64,000 nucleotides of DNA from Hysterangium stoloniferum (lineage: Eukaryota > Basidiomycota > Agaricomycetes > Hysterangiales > Hysterangiaceae). This document shows positions 12,700-25,365 of this stretch, piece by piece. The notes under the pieces were generated by a model. It did not search any database. It was not told where the DNA came from and saw only the letters and a list, made by a program, of their open reading frames with translations. The first letter of the stretch is position 1, and every line of letters begins with the position of its first letter. The stretch spans positions 1 to 64,000 of the forward strand of contig WHVD01000009.1 in the NCBI GenBank assembly GCA_015178975.1. Direction: 5' to 3'. A program made the translations under genes and the position numbers.

Positions 12700-13499
12700 G
12701 AAAGTTCAGGATTGAGTTCAAGGATTGAGTTTATAAACAATCGATATCCACGCATCGACGACGTCATCGGTCCCCATCTTTGTTCGTTGTTGTTCGTTGA
12801 TCGCTATTATTCTCCCTATTGGTGCAGACAAGATGGTCCTTGTTGGAAAAACTGTTGCCATAGCTTTGTTAGCATACTTTCCCCATTCGGGACATCTCCG
12901 GATCCGGACTCCGGGAGTATATTTGATTAAGGCAATTAGTCCTGCACAGGCTGTGCTGCGTATGATACATCATCAGGAGTATTGGACACTCCTGCCGTTG
13001 TACTGTCAACGTAAAATTAGCTGAAGTCATAGTTGACGGCACGGGGAGCCAATCAGCATAGAAAGTCCTACGACTGCTTATAGGCTTTAAGCTTGACAAT
13101 TTCACTGGAAACATCAAGAAACCGAGTCTGAGCTCACATTAGTCTACTCTAATTCGCGTCCCGTAACAGCCGTCACGCGCCGCATCACACCTTTGCAAAG
13201 ATCCGGGTAATAAGCAATAGAACTCTTTGCCATGATAACGAAACTTGGGTTGAATAAAATTATCCAATGATACATGTATACGATTGTGGAGATGATGCAT
13301 TTGTAATGAGAGTGTGCCAGTGCAGACATGCCATGTGAGAAAAGACGAAGCAAAGCAATGTGAATTGTGAATTGGGAGCCTGGCCTGAGCAGGACTAACC
13401 GAGGACAACTCGGTGGGTTGAAACCCGATTTTGAAAAAAAGAAAAAGGAATCGACAGAGAGAGGAACGCTAATAAGCAACTACGGAGATGCGAAGCTAC
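12700..13499. other. Intergenic DNA between the DUF6593-like gene and TAO3
   Basis: Nothing with recognisable protein sequence was found. The last TAO3 exon ends at a TGA that is itself inside a consensus donor (GTGAGT, 13503-13498), so a small extra TAO3 exon could lie in this stretch; none could be identified. Confidence 0.4.
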
Positions 13500-16400
13500 T
13501 CACGATCTCGCCTCCATGCGCATCCCCATCCCGTCGAATATCCTGCTCTTCCGATCGAATGCAAAGGAGTCTTCATCGCTCACGGTGAGTATCTCCATGT
13601 CATCACCCTCACTTAGTTCCTCTTCATCCGAATCACCGAAAATATACTCTCCTGGGGATGGTGGCGCGACATCGAAAAGCTGGTCTGCCAAAGGCGTTTC
13701 GGGGATCATTTCAGGGTGGCTCGAATTTGAGCTGGATTTACTTAAAATGGCCTGTGCACGCTGTAAGGCTTCTTCGCTAGGCTCAGCGCCTTGATCTTTG
13801 AAATAGGTATTTAGGCCTGCAAGTCGACCTAAAAGATCCCCCAAGTCGACCTCTGGCATCTCGTATGAGTATGACATCTCGGGACCGGGTTCAAGCTCTG
13901 GTTCAGGCTCAAATATCAGTAGGGATGGTCGAGGCATGCGACACATGTCATATGTTAACATTATGTTTAACCTCGTATCGTGTGTCGTGACTTCGGGTTG
14001 AGCGATGCACCAGCCTGTATCGGAAGGAATGCCGAAAACGGCGCATTGTTCGGGCTTTATTGGGTTTACCTGCATACTCATGCGCATGCTCATTCGGAGA
14101 ACCTAAAAAGATCTTTGTCAATACTCAATACTATGCTCTGAACTTTTTTACTTACTTGTGTTGCCTTTGGTCCACCGCCAACAATTGTCACGGGCTCATC
14201 AAGGACTTCAAGTGCCTGCGATGCCAACTCTGTTTGCAACAAGCGCAAAAGCGGCATAAGCAACTCCGATCCGAGCAATTCCAAGGGATTCCGTGATTCG
14301 CGATGTGAGAAAAGGCCCTTCAGAACTTGCATAGCTTTAACACGCAGCCATCGTTGAGGATTCAGTACCAGACTGAGCAGAAGTGTCACGACTTCAGTCC
14401 AGTGTCTCGGCGCGAAATTATCCCGCAGACAGGCAACAGTCTGCCGCAGAAAGTCCTCCTTAGTTCGAAACCGGCTCTTCGCGAAGGAGGTCATAATGCG
14501 AGACAAGTTTGAAAGTCCAGCCTTCTCGGCGAGACGGGCAAGTTTCTCCCCAAACGTGATCGCACTGGCAGACAGGGATTCCGCATCCATTGCGTTCAAA
14601 CACCAAGGCAGACTCACAGTGAAAAGGTCACGGAGGCGACCTTGTGCAGAGTCTAGCAGCTCATTGTCATCGAATTCAGATAGTCGACAGAGAATCTTAA
14701 AACTAGCCGAGCTAGTCACCGACGATTTGAGGCCGTTGATGATCAACCGTTGCAATCCATGTGGTGGTCCAGCCCATTTTTCCGGTTTCCTATCTAATAA
14801 TTCCTCAATAATAGTGGGATCATGGAAGTCAATTTTATCCAAAAGAGCGTCCATCATTTCCAGTGCTTGTGCAAACTCCTGCTCCACTGTTGTCGACAGA
14901 CATGCATAGGCAGACCAGAAATACTGCGGAAGAAGTGAAGTGCCAAGTTCCTCCGAGCGTGCCAAAGCTGTCAGAGTCAGCAATAGCTCGTTAGTGAAAG
15001 TTTGGATACTCTCGTCTGGATCGGCAATGGTATTCGATAATCGACCCAAGAGGCCAGATAGAGTGTTACGGTTGACTTTGGGCATCAGAACGCGGAATAA
15101 CTGCAAGGAACGAACAGCAATAGGCCGACTCGCACATGCTGTTCCCCATTGAAGTGCGACTTCTCCCCATTCCTGACGCAATTGGTGATGTAGCGGCTCA
15201 AGTAGTGCGAGCATCTCGTTACACAAACGCGCCATCTTAGCTGCTGCGACTTCAGACGGGTCATTTTCTGACCAAAATAATGACGATCCTTCTTCCTCCA
15301 AACTATCAATGGTTCTCTTTAGTGCCGAACATGTAGGATACTTGCCACGATCCGGTAGCTCGTCATAGCCGGGAATCCAGGCACGTAATAGCTGGAAAAG
15401 CATTTTTTCAGTTTGCTCTGCTACACGTCCCAATCTGTGATCGAAATGTGTGAAAAGCGCATGCAGAAGAACGGACAGCTGATGATGCAAATCCCAAGAA
15501 CGTTCCAGTGCGACGTCCGCCAAGAAAAGCATTGCTAGTTCACCCGTTCCCAGTGACGGTCGTGGCTGGTCCGGGGGTAATAAGGATTTTAAATCCGCCT
15601 TGAAATAACTGCCAACTTCCTCTGGCAGATTACATTCCGGTTCTGCGGCTTGTGACATCCCCGTGGGATCGATAACGCTGCAGAGATCTTCGAAAGTTCT
15701 TTGACCAACTGGCGTGCGGGATAGACAGGCAATGACACGTCCTGCATATGTGATAAACTTCATGCTCCCTCGGCGAGCAGCGTGTTCTAGGAGGAACTTG
15801 ACGGTGGCACTACTGTTCATTGGAAACTGCTGTTCAACCAAACGACTCCATAGCGCTTGGATATGGTCGGGATATCGGTCAACATACCGGTACGTCAAAG
15901 AGAACAAATTACATAGAGAACGGTGCCCTTCGGGAGATAACTGCGAGTAGCCCTCTGGCATCAAATCGATGGTGGCCATCCATGGTTCTAGAAACTGCAA
16001 GATCCGCTCATGCAATGACTGTCCCATATTATCGTATACTTGGGGGAGTCTCATGGCACACTGCGCGAGAATCGCACCACCCTGAGCAGAGTGCTCATGG
16101 GCTAACGAATCCGACAACTGTCGTTGAGCGTGTAGATAGACCGTCGCAGCGGAGCTGCCGATGGCAGACTCGAATTGTGCGAGGGACAGTTGCCCGTCGG
16201 ATTGTGTATGTAGTGCCTCTAGGAGGTTAAAAGCTGTTCTCCGGACTTCCGCGGCAGGATACCCGAGGTTGCAAAGGCCTAAGCATGCAATTTGCCCAAA
16301 ATTGAAGTGGTGTTCTTCGAATGTCCTAATGACATCCACAACGACCTCGAAAAACCGGAATTTGCTTAAATGTGCCCCACTGGGTGATGTGATAAAGGAC

Positions 16401-19400
16401 CATCGAACAGCAGCGTCCGTTAAAGTCGGGTCATGCTCGTATGGATGTCTCAAAAGTGATGTTAATGCTTTCCTAAATATATAACTTTGACTTCAGTAAA
16501 TTAGCTACTGGCAGTGATTCGTGCTTACCTTCCGCTATCATTCACCGAGGTAGAGCTTGAGGCAAACATATCAATAATACGCTCCAAAAGTGAGTCTACT
16601 CTGAGTATCTCCATATGCTCTGGAGGGCCCATGTCTGTTGGAGATGTAGAGGTGTCCGAACAGAAAAATGCACCTTGCTATAAGAAAATACATGTGAGCC
16701 TGAGATAAAAAAAAAAATTGCAGAATGCATTGCTCACACATAAAGCAGCCATGGCGCCGTACGCAGCGCCAGCCAACGAAGCCAGATCAGCCTCAGCGCG
16801 ATTTCTAGCCTCCGCAGCATGTGGGACAGCATCACGCCGCTGCTTGTTCTCGGCCGGTCGTGCAAGTTGACACCATTCTTCACAAAGTCTATAAAGACCC
16901 AAGCGAATATTTCGTGAAATGAATCGATCCGAATCTTTGAGCGTGTTCATACGATCAAACACCTGTTCAACAACACCACAAAAATATCGTCGAAGGGCAT
17001 GCAAGTCACTGTCTCCTCGGTTGTCCGCTCTGACCAAAAAATTTCTAGTCTCTCGCACGAACGAGAGAAGGAGGTGCAATGAAGCATGATCACCTAATGA
17101 ACGAGGATCATGGACGAAATGTGCAGTTAACTGGTATATATGAGCGACCGATGCGTAAAGATGTTCTTGGCCTTGACCCCGCTGAACAATTTTACGGCCA
17201 TCGATGATATGCCGAGTCATTGGCTTTAGTTCCACTAATAACATTGCAAACACGCTCTGATGGATAGACCCAAACGCAGAGACTACATCATCTCGGAAGG
17301 TCGCATGCTCCGAGGCTAGAAAAGCAGTCAAATGTCGGAATAGCCCCTTTGCAGTGGAAAGTCTCTCCTGCTGAACTGCGAGATCGGACGCCGCTCTTGT
17401 ATGATCTCGTACAACTGGTGGTCGGCTATCTGAAGAGGTTGCGGCAGCACATAGAGCTCTGATCCAGAAGTGCCACTGCTCTATGGTTGCGGAACACTCC
17501 GCAACAGATTTTTCACGTTCCTGCAAACCAGCATATCCCGTTGAGACCGGTGAACGCCCCGTAATCCCAGCTAGCGCAGACATAAGGGAATGGTACCGAA
17601 CAACCGCCGCATTGAGAGTATCGCGCCACTTATCCACAACAAGAGGATGGTTGTCCGTGCAGAGTTTTATAAACGAAGGAAATACGAACCGCCAAAGACG
17701 ATTATCGACCTCTTTGTCGCTTTCGGCGAGTCGAAGGAAAGCGTCCGAAGAATGGTGCTCGCGCCAGAAAAGCAGCTGCTTGCGGTCGACTGCATGGAGA
17801 AGATGCCCCTTATCATCCAGGAAAAGGCGTCGCATGCCTTCTCCGTTGAGTATATCGATAATGTCTGGCATTCTCGGCCTTGAGCTAGCTTCATCGTCAT
17901 CTTGTACCTCTTTTTGAAGCAATGGGGTTACTAAAGGCAGTTGGCGAAGCACTTTGATCCCAGCCGTGCGAATCTGGCGCTGGTTATAGGTAAGTAGGAA
18001 CAAGGCACCAGCCTCCGTATTATGGAGTGCAGAACGTGCGCCAACCAACCATGCCAACTTCGAATCAGCGGCAGTGTCTAGGTCGGACACTGCCGTAATG
18101 CGTTGCACCCACATATCAATGACAGCATCCCACAGTCGCAGTATACCAGTACTCTCTACGAATAGACGTGTACCTCCGCCTTCACTCAGTAAATAGTACG
18201 ATCCGAAAAGGAAGCGATTAAACCGATTCAAAACATCTGTGACCCGCAGACCATCACTCGCGAACCGAAGCAGCGAGTGAGTTGCAGCGTCAGCAACAGC
18301 AGGTTCGACATGTATTAACCCACGGAACAGCATATCCAAGGGTTCCTGTACCGGCGACTTGTCATTGATACAACGTGGCCAAGAATCGAACACGGCGATC
18401 AATAGATCGATCTGCGAAGATGCGCTTCGAGGATATGCAACCTTTCCTTCCGGGTGGTGACGAACAATATGCGGTTCAGCCTCCTCCGTGAACAACTGCG
18501 GCCGATACGCCCATTTATCATCGAAAATAGACATGTAGCCCACCGTCTGTGAAAGAATTCTGGAAATAGTTGTTACGAGAGGAAGGAGTCGTTCCACAAA
18601 CGCTTCTACACCAGGCTTTGACAAAACAGTGTCTGGAAGCTTTTCGCCTGACACAGGCCAATCAGATGAGGTATCATTTAAGTAGCTGAAGTCGCTGCTT
18701 GACGGCCACGCTGGGTAACGCTTATCCTTCTCCATAGCGGTCAATGAGAGTAATATAGCTCTGAAACCAATCAGAGTTCGTTCCGGTGCAAGAGCTTCGA
18801 TGCTTATTGTCCGTTGCTTGCCAGACGTCAAGGTAGATTCTTGCATTAAACTGAGGGCGAGATCACAACCGTATTCAAAATGTCGTGAAATGATGAAATG
18901 CACGATGTGGAGTAGAGCCACCTCCGCATCATCATGGGGGAAGATGCCGAGGCGATTCGGGGGAAAGAAATGTTTTAAAAGACTATCCAACCGAGCGTGC
19001 GTCGTGGATACCGACTCCTGGCACCTGTACAAATATGTCCAGATCAAACGCATCATACCATTTAAGACGTATATTCGCATCGTTCTCTCCTGAGAAAAAA
19101 AAGTCAGCAAGTAAAGACAAAGAAATATTACAATGTCACCTTTAACTTGCTGACACAACTCTCAAAGCAGGCCACCCAGTGTTTCAAAAAGAACTCGTGC
19201 GGGGCAACACAAACACTTGTGACCACGAGGGGATACGCAGCATGCCAATAACGCGCTTTGGACATCATATCATGCGCTTTAGGATATATAGTTTCGATAG
19301 CTTTCGCCCAAGTCGGATGATTAACTTCATGTTGTGCCGTCTATGCATATCGATTAGATATGTTAAACAATACGAAGACGGGGGAAGCGATCCAACCTTT

Positions 19401-21396
19401 CCAACAGAATGGAGTAAATGTGTTAAAGTCTCAGCAAACGCTTTCTTTAACCGGAAACCATGGGCTCGTTCAAAAGACTTTGATATGGCCAGCAAAAATT
19501 CTGCTCCTTCATCAAAGGCCTCCGGTGGCCACACCTGATATCCCAAATCAATCGATCAAAATCAAGATAATAGAAGTGATGCATTTCTCAAAATACCTTA
19601 ATCTGGATATGTCGGATGCCTTGAACCAAATTCTCGTACTTGGGGTCGCCGTCTCTAGTAACGTAGCCCGCGGTGATAGGTTTCAACTCGGCAACAAAAC
19701 GGTCAGTTACGGTCTCAAAGCGAACGCTCGAAAGATGTCCAAGCAGCTGCGCGGCAATCTCGACATTAGCACGATGGCTTGCGCTCAATGAAACCATTTT
19801 TATGTCCTGACGTCGGAATTGTTCGAATGTGATCTCTTCTAAACTGTTTCCGAGTCCAGCGCCAAGCTGATCTTTGTGTATCGACCTGAATACCACTATC
19901 AATGCCCGACAGGCAATATAGATGGAGACCAGCTTGGATAGTGTCAAGATGTATAGATGGGGCTGATAATAAAATGACTTACAGCTTTCCGTTGCCTCAG
20001 CGTAGATGAAGTGTCATGGGCGAAGGTCGAACGATTGCTGGAAGGCGATCCGTTCCTAAAGCTCATGTTAGATTAGTCCTATTAACCACCGTACGACCTA
20101 CATGTGCAATCGCAGAAGAGACTCGTTCATCGTCTTGTTTTGATCCTGCCTCCATCGAAGAACAGATTCAACCACACGCTTGAGCTGCTTCTGCGCCAAG
20201 CGCGCCAAGGAATCAAGTAGCTCATCGAAAGCCCTATCAACGCCCTCTCCAACAAAGTGTGGCAAGAACGGCGGCTCTTGATTCTGTGCGAACATTTAGA
20301 CACGGATGATACAAATCATCACAAACACACCAGTCTCGATTTTAAGTATAAGCCAACTTTGTGGTCTGCTGAAACGACGAATCGAGTGAAAACTGCGTGC
20401 AACGCGTACTCCGCTGGCGTCTTGGGTTCTTTGAGGACAAGCTGGTGTTCATCACTGTCTGTCAAGGACGGTGTGCGCATATGTTCCTGTGAATTTGATT
20501 GAGAAGTGCCGTTCATATAGCCTTGAGGCATCTTTGGTACTGGAGGAGGCGAAAATTGTAGAAGGTCACTTCCTGGATCTGACTGATAAAACGAGGAGCT
20601 GGAATGGACATGTCCCTGACGCGAGAGCGAGGCGCTTCGCTTTGGGATATGACGACCATTAGCTGGTGCAGATGGTGTAGAAGGCCGTTGAGGTGTCGCC
20701 GGACGGGCTTGAGGCGATCCGCCGTTCGTTGTGACAGAAGGTCGACGCGGAGAAGGCACGCCAGTCATAGCAACGTGGGCCAGCGATGAGTTTGACCGTG
20801 GAAGAATTGGATTTATTAGGCCATTGGGATATGGCTGGTCCAAGTACGGTAAGGGCGGTGGTGCCTCGCTACCCTTTCCTTTAAATGCATTGCGAATTGA
20901 AGCGAATGAGGACTTGCGGCTTTGAATAGAATATGAAGTTGTAGCAATGGAACTGTTGGACGAATGTGCGACTAAACTAGGAGTCGTTGGTATTGAAGAC
21001 TTTACGCTACCGGGACCGGACCTGACGCTACTCGACTTATGAGACTGGCCAGTGCTATGAATTGAGCTTTCTGACGTGACTGAATCTCCCCGATTATGGA
21101 AATATGATCTGTCGCTCCTCTCTATCCCGGCTGAGGGCGTTGTTGTAGGGGATTCGTCATGTATACCAAAGCCGCCTCCGTGCCCACTAGTAGGCGTCCC
21201 AAACCCGCTTGTTGAATTTCCTCCAAATCCCGTGCCAGCACCGAATCCGGAGGAGCCATAACCGTTAGAACGGCCGAAAGGGATTGTTGCAATATTGAAT
21301 TCGTCATCGTCGAACGCTATGGGCTGGATTAGGATACTCAAACACAACTGGCAATAACTCACTTGGGATCGTTATTTGAAATCCCTCGCTAGACAT
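13500..21396 (-). CDS. TAO3: Cell morphogenesis protein Tao3/PAG1 (Furry family)
   Basis: A giant HEAT/ARM-type scaffold of the RAM/NDR-kinase pathway (Tao3 in yeast, Mor2 in fission yeast, Furry in animals), which controls polarised growth and cell separation. Start ATG 21396 gives MSSEGFQITIP, followed by a 46-bp intron. Exon 2 (21316-20331) is a Ser/Gly/Pro-rich disordered N-terminus. Further exons at 20283-20102, 20055-19983, 19932-19597, 19534 downward, 19341-19143, about 19089-16741, a short one near 16680-16510, 16453 to about 14147 and 14110-13500 carry the conserved Furry blocks, such as SIYIACRALI, KYENLVQGIRHIQIKVWPPE, RYWHAAYPLVV and GMMRLIWTYLYRCQES. The total is about 2,470 residues, as in other fungi. 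The C-terminus (FDGMGMRMEARS) is acidic upstream and its end is uncertain. A fragment of this gene is duplicated at 6330-6735. Confidence 0.93.
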
Positions 21397-21399
21397 GTT

Positions 21400-23325
21400 G
21401 GCAACAAGTAAAAGGGCCTAATGTAGAACACTGCGAACGGCCTGCAAGTGGTTTGAAGGACCGTGCTATAATAGCACTTGACTGGCTACTAAGAACCAAC
21501 CAACTGTTTCCGAGATCATTGATGACCCTTGTGGGTGCTCAAAGACATGCCATGTGCAGAATTCCTGGGCCGCCGTGTTGAACTCGTCCTAATAGCTCCA
21601 AATCAGAACAAATCCCGACACATGGAGTTTGATTAATATTTTCTATCAATTTGCATTCATTTGGAAACCCTCCCCCCCCCCTCCCGGGACACATTCAGAT
21701 ACTAGGCATTGCAATTTGCTAGAAAGACAATATTAATATGCTGTTCTCCTCCTCAACGGACCTGAAAAATGGAAGCCAGCCCTCGGGGAAATCTTTCCGA
21801 GTATTCTTGCTCTGGTCATAAGACATATTGGTTGATCCATTAAGCAGGATGTAAATGTTTTTGAGATATTGGGTTGGTACGAATATATATAAAGAGTGAT
21901 CTTAATTTCTCATTTGTCGACCTATTCTGCTCAATTTCGTCGTCGGTATTCGCCATTGTTTCATCGGAGCTGAGCGAAAGCCAACAAAAGATTTCAAACC
22001 TTCCATTTATTCAAATGTGTCAGAGGTGGCACTTCTTCTCTGCCAGTGTTGCCAACATGTCCAATTGATGACATACCAAGGTACAGTTTTGTCGCGTGTT
22101 GTTCCAGGATTTAGAGCCGGATAGGCCGAGTTCAGTTTTTCATTCATCCAATAATTGACGCCTCTGTGACATGCAGGTCTTTTTTGCACACATGCCGAGC
22201 TTGATTCTCCCCTGTAGTGCTACTATAAAATTTTATGACACTTTCATCCAACCGACGAATCGGAAATGTACAGCGTTATTGAGAATGAACCACGCAAAAT
22301 AATATCAAAAATAAAATTGGTATGTTGTCACAAAGTTGCGCGCCCAGGATCGTGGATGCGTTAGATGGGCTTGGCACCACACCAAGTATGATCCGGTTAT
22401 GCCCATGAGCAACCAAGGCACAAACAATACTAGGGAGGATTAACCATCAGTGTGTTTTCACGTTGTTCATATTGCAAAGGACAAGATCATTCATGAAAAA
22501 TTTGCTAGACTTGTATCAACGCATTCTCGGCATCCTTCAGCATCCCCTTTTGACTTCTCTAATGTCTCCTGTCTCAACTTGTCACCACGTCATCGCTGCT
22601 GTCTCTCGCTGGTGTCGCCCTTTATTCGCTCGCTATCTACTATTGTGTACTGCGCCTCAATGTTTATGAATCTCAAGCTACATTCCCGCATCTCATACAG
22701 CCAATCCACCTGCCAGCCGTGTCTCTCACCTCGTCTCCCGCTTTATCCCACGCTCGCCTCTTCAAGTTTCTGGCCCGTCTTCTACTTTTGGCGCCGCTTC
22801 ATTGGCTGCATCTCTTACCTGTCAGGTTCTCTCATAATGTCACTCCGGTCACTTTTTATCCTGCCTGCATCACTATATACAGTTTGATCAATGGGTGCTC
22901 TTTTCATGTCCTCGCAATGTCTTCGCGTTGTGTCGTTAGACTGGCCCAGTGCGATTCCTCATGCCACTTTCTGCTTTCTCTTTATCGTCTCAGTGTCTTC
23001 ATGGGTATGCCTTTGACTTTGGGCAGTGTGTGTGTTGACAGACCGTTACAATTACCATATAGATGTGAGTCTGGTTGGATGTGGTTATATGGTCGGCATG
23101 CGGAGAGGCTGGATGAGATTGTATGCCTATCGATAGAAACGGTTATGTGATGATATATGTGTCTCGCTATATCCATACGCAATAGATCGACATGATTCTA
23201 TATATATATAGGCAGTTTAAATTTTCATATGACCACGAGCTACCCAGACCAGAACGTCGAACGCGCTAGAAAGTCCATTATGTGATTCTATATAGTTCGA
23301 TTTGACAGTAGCGAGTTCTTACTGG
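21400..23325. other. Intergenic DNA upstream of TAO3
   Basis: Contains the TAO3 upstream region, a C-run (about 21671-21682), a diverged MLH1 remnant (entered separately) and a pyrimidine-rich stretch. The plus-strand frame at 22450-22887 is low-complexity Ser/Leu/Cys sequence without a domain, and I do not accept it as a gene. Confidence 0.5.
21921..22110 (-). pseudogene. Old, diverged MLH1 fragment
   Basis: Several blocks occur in the same order as in the intact MLH1 gene at 35336-35565: CTCAATTTCGTC(G/C)TCGGT, then GCGAAA(A/G)CC-ACAAA, then AATTGATG(A/C)CATA, then AAGGTACAGTTTTGTCGC. Spacing is similar but indels are frequent, so this copy is much older than those in the array that follows. 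Confidence 0.55.
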
Positions 23326-23329
23326 GGCT

Positions 23330-23935
23330 CAGTAAGGATTGTGAGTCCTTACTTTGTTAAGAGATGTTGCTGATGTTCTTTTCTGCACAAATTTCCGAAC
23401 GTGGATACTCAGATGCAGAACGTGAAGGTGGATCAGGAAAGTGGGAAGATCAGGAAGTATGCCGTCTATATTGTCTAGAGCCATCTAGGAGAGCTAACTA
23501 GCTCGGCTAGACTCGGCTAGACATTAGTCGGTATAAAAGCTTACTATAGATCTAGGGTGTCTAGGAAGGCTAGGGAGTCTAGATAGTGGGTGTAGACATT
23601 CCCAAATCCCTGATGTGGACAGGCCAAACCAACCTTTAGTCCCAAGGCACAGCGTTCAACTGCGCCCTAATCCTCAAGTGCCTATCAATCTCCCATTTCC
23701 TGGCCATCCCTGACACAATCACGGTGATGACAAGTGGGTTCCCTTCCAGTTCTTCTTTTTTCTACGTTTGTTGAATTGTTTCATGCAGTGCCCAGATGTT
23801 GCGATTTGTTCAGAATCCTGGACACACCCCTCAACAGGCGGGGTCAGACAGTTGTGAAGAGCTGTACAGATGGCAGTCAGACTACCTGGTGTATAAGGCT
23901 TCACAGCGGCAATGGGTCATGAGAATGGCATTGTA
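23330..23935 (+). pseudogene. Orphan family A, remnant A0 (exons 2-3)
   Basis: Matches the end of exon 1, intron, exon 2, intron and exon 3 of the intact A copies, including the CAGTAAGGATTG donor region and the closing CTACCTGGT(A/G)TATA. Exon 1 is missing. Exon 2 is split by a 182-bp insertion (23433-23614). The sequence after the stop, up to TTTTGGTCC, is shared with copy A3 at 30437-30535, so A0 and A3 descend from one duplication. Confidence 0.8.
23433..23614. mobile_element. Small insertion with a 5-bp target duplication
   Basis: GTGGA stands at 23428-23432 and again at 23615-23619, and the A0 exon 2 sequence resumes after it. The insert starts TCAGGAAAG and ends AATCCCTGAT, so TCAGG/CCTGA form a short terminal inverted repeat. 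Its interior is rich in CTAGA/CTAGG words. It could be a solo-LTR-like or a small DNA element. Confidence 0.55.
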
Positions 23936-24009
23936 AACTTAATTTGTACTATAACAGCATGCATACACAATAGTTTACATCACTGTTTTGGTCCTCACAA
24001 GTGTATATA

Positions 24010-24214
24010 TAAATGATGAATACAGATCCTCTTGCCCACTTTTTAGTCTCAAATACACGGCAGATTAACCCCTCATAACATTTTTCAGTCATGGAATAAC
24101 TTCCTCTGTTTTAGTCATTTTCGTCAAGGATACTTCATGGGTGAGTAGTACTCACCCACGACAGGCACTGAACCGACGTACCAGTGTGAACATATCATTC
24201 CTCCTTCTGTCAAT
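24010..24214. other. Spacer between A0 and the first MLH1 fragment
   Basis: No gene is seen. It contains a 10-bp perfect palindrome with a 1-nt centre (TGGGTGAGTA, G, TACTCACCCA) at 24138-24158. Confidence 0.5.
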
Positions 24215-24874
24215 AGTCTAGTCCTGGTCTGATGTGCGCACTTTGTTGTAAGAGTAGAGTTTCTTTTGAACAGACGGTGATGCGAATTGAGTATAAAACG
24301 ATTGATCGTTATCCACTGAACAACTTACACGGCTCCGCAACATCATTTTCGCTGATCGGACCCTCCTTCCTCTCCTTTGGCCGTTCCGTGTCCTCAAGGA
24401 CGCCACCAGTGAGTAGCGTCTAACAGGCATTAGCGGTGCTCTATGAGGTATATCAACACCCACACCTGATACTGAAACGTCCTGCTCCCGCTGTTGACAA
24501 CCAATGCCTCTTGGATAGCATCACATATTCTCTGCGTTATGATTTTCTCATCCAAAAAATGCACCTCTCGTTTCGTGGGATGAACATTAACATCGACAGC
24601 CTTTGGATCAAGATGCAGGCTGCGTCGAGCTTAGTACATTTATATTAGACACTGCAGCTCTCACCTCAGATATACGAAAGCACAAGTCCCCCTTGGCAAA
24701 ACACCACTGTATACTGCTTCAATGGCTTTCTTTATCCGCGGTGACTCCACGAGACGATCTGTCGACGTCCAATATGATGTCGCATGAAAGAAATCCTGAG
24801 GCACTTGAGAACGTACAATTGATGAAAAGCAAGAAGACCATCTTTTTTGTGTGATAATTAACATCAGTTGTGTA
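24215..24874 (-). pseudogene. MLH1 fragment B1
   Basis: Collinear and nearly identical with 35835-36490 of the intact MLH1 gene, same orientation. It covers the exons encoding the linker after the ATPase/transducer part, including the sequence for [17 protein letters not shown]. It lacks both gene ends and is cut at 24875, where a fold-back of family A exon 1 begins. It also differs from the intact copy by small indels. Confidence 0.9.
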
Positions 24875-25221
24875 CCTGTTCTCTCCTCAACTTATTCCAA
24901 TGGCACAACCTCCTCTACCAAATATTGCAAACATGAATGCTGCCGTCAATGGCATGACCGCTGGAAGAAAACACAATTGCTCAAGAGATGCAAACCTTCA
25001 CTGGCCACCAACAATCGCGTATAGTCGAGCTAGCGCGATTCCCAAATGTTGTAGTTTGGGAATCGCGCCAGCTCGACTACAAGCAAATGTTGGTAGTGAA
25101 GGTTTGGAGCCCTTGAGCAGTTGTGTTGCTTCCAGTGGTCATGCTGTTGACGGCTGCATTCATGTTTGCAATATTTGGCAAAGGAGGTTGTGCCATTGGA
25201 ATAAGTTGAGGAGAGAACAGG
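24875..25221. repeat. Fold-back of family A exon 1, arms about 170 bp
   Basis: The left arm (24875-25046) is the family A start region in plus orientation with ATG at 24900; the right arm (25055-25221) is the same sequence inverted. Only 8 nt (TGTTGTAG) separate them. The arms differ by a handful of bases. Copy A1 at 10325-10438 has an inverted repeat at the equivalent exon 1 position. The plus arm has an extra base after MTAG that shifts the frame, so no A protein is made here. Confidence 0.9.
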
Positions 25222-25365
25222 ACGAGTCGTAGTTTTCAAGCTTTTTATTCATAATCTGAATATACAATTTTGGGATTAATATGTCCATTTTTAGGACAAT
25301 CAGCGGCCCCAACCAACAGGTGGACTTAAGCCGGCAAACCGCATAGCAGCTGGAGAAGTAAGCTC
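25222..25365 (-). repeat. Promoter segment D, inverted copy
   Basis: Reverse complement of the D block that precedes the intact A genes, including TTTTTATTCATAATCTGAAT and the ATATGTCCATTTTT block. It ends in a short piece of MLH1 exon 1 (GCAGCTGGAGAAGTAAGC), after which MLH1 fragment B2 begins. The exon 1 piece shows how the 5' end of MLH1 was joined to D. Confidence 0.8.

Noticed and set aside
12129-12767. Long open frames in all frames of both strands over 12100-12770
   Set aside because: They are shadows of the PGQYGAPP repeat array in the real minus-strand gene; a repeat of 3n length keeps every frame open.
13355-13430. tRNA-like end (GGTGGGTTGAAACCC)
   Set aside because: No matching acceptor, D or anticodon stems could be drawn; not a tRNA.
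22450-22887. 145-codon plus-strand frame
   Set aside because: Pyrimidine-rich low-complexity stretch giving Ser/Leu/Cys runs; no domain, splice or homology support.
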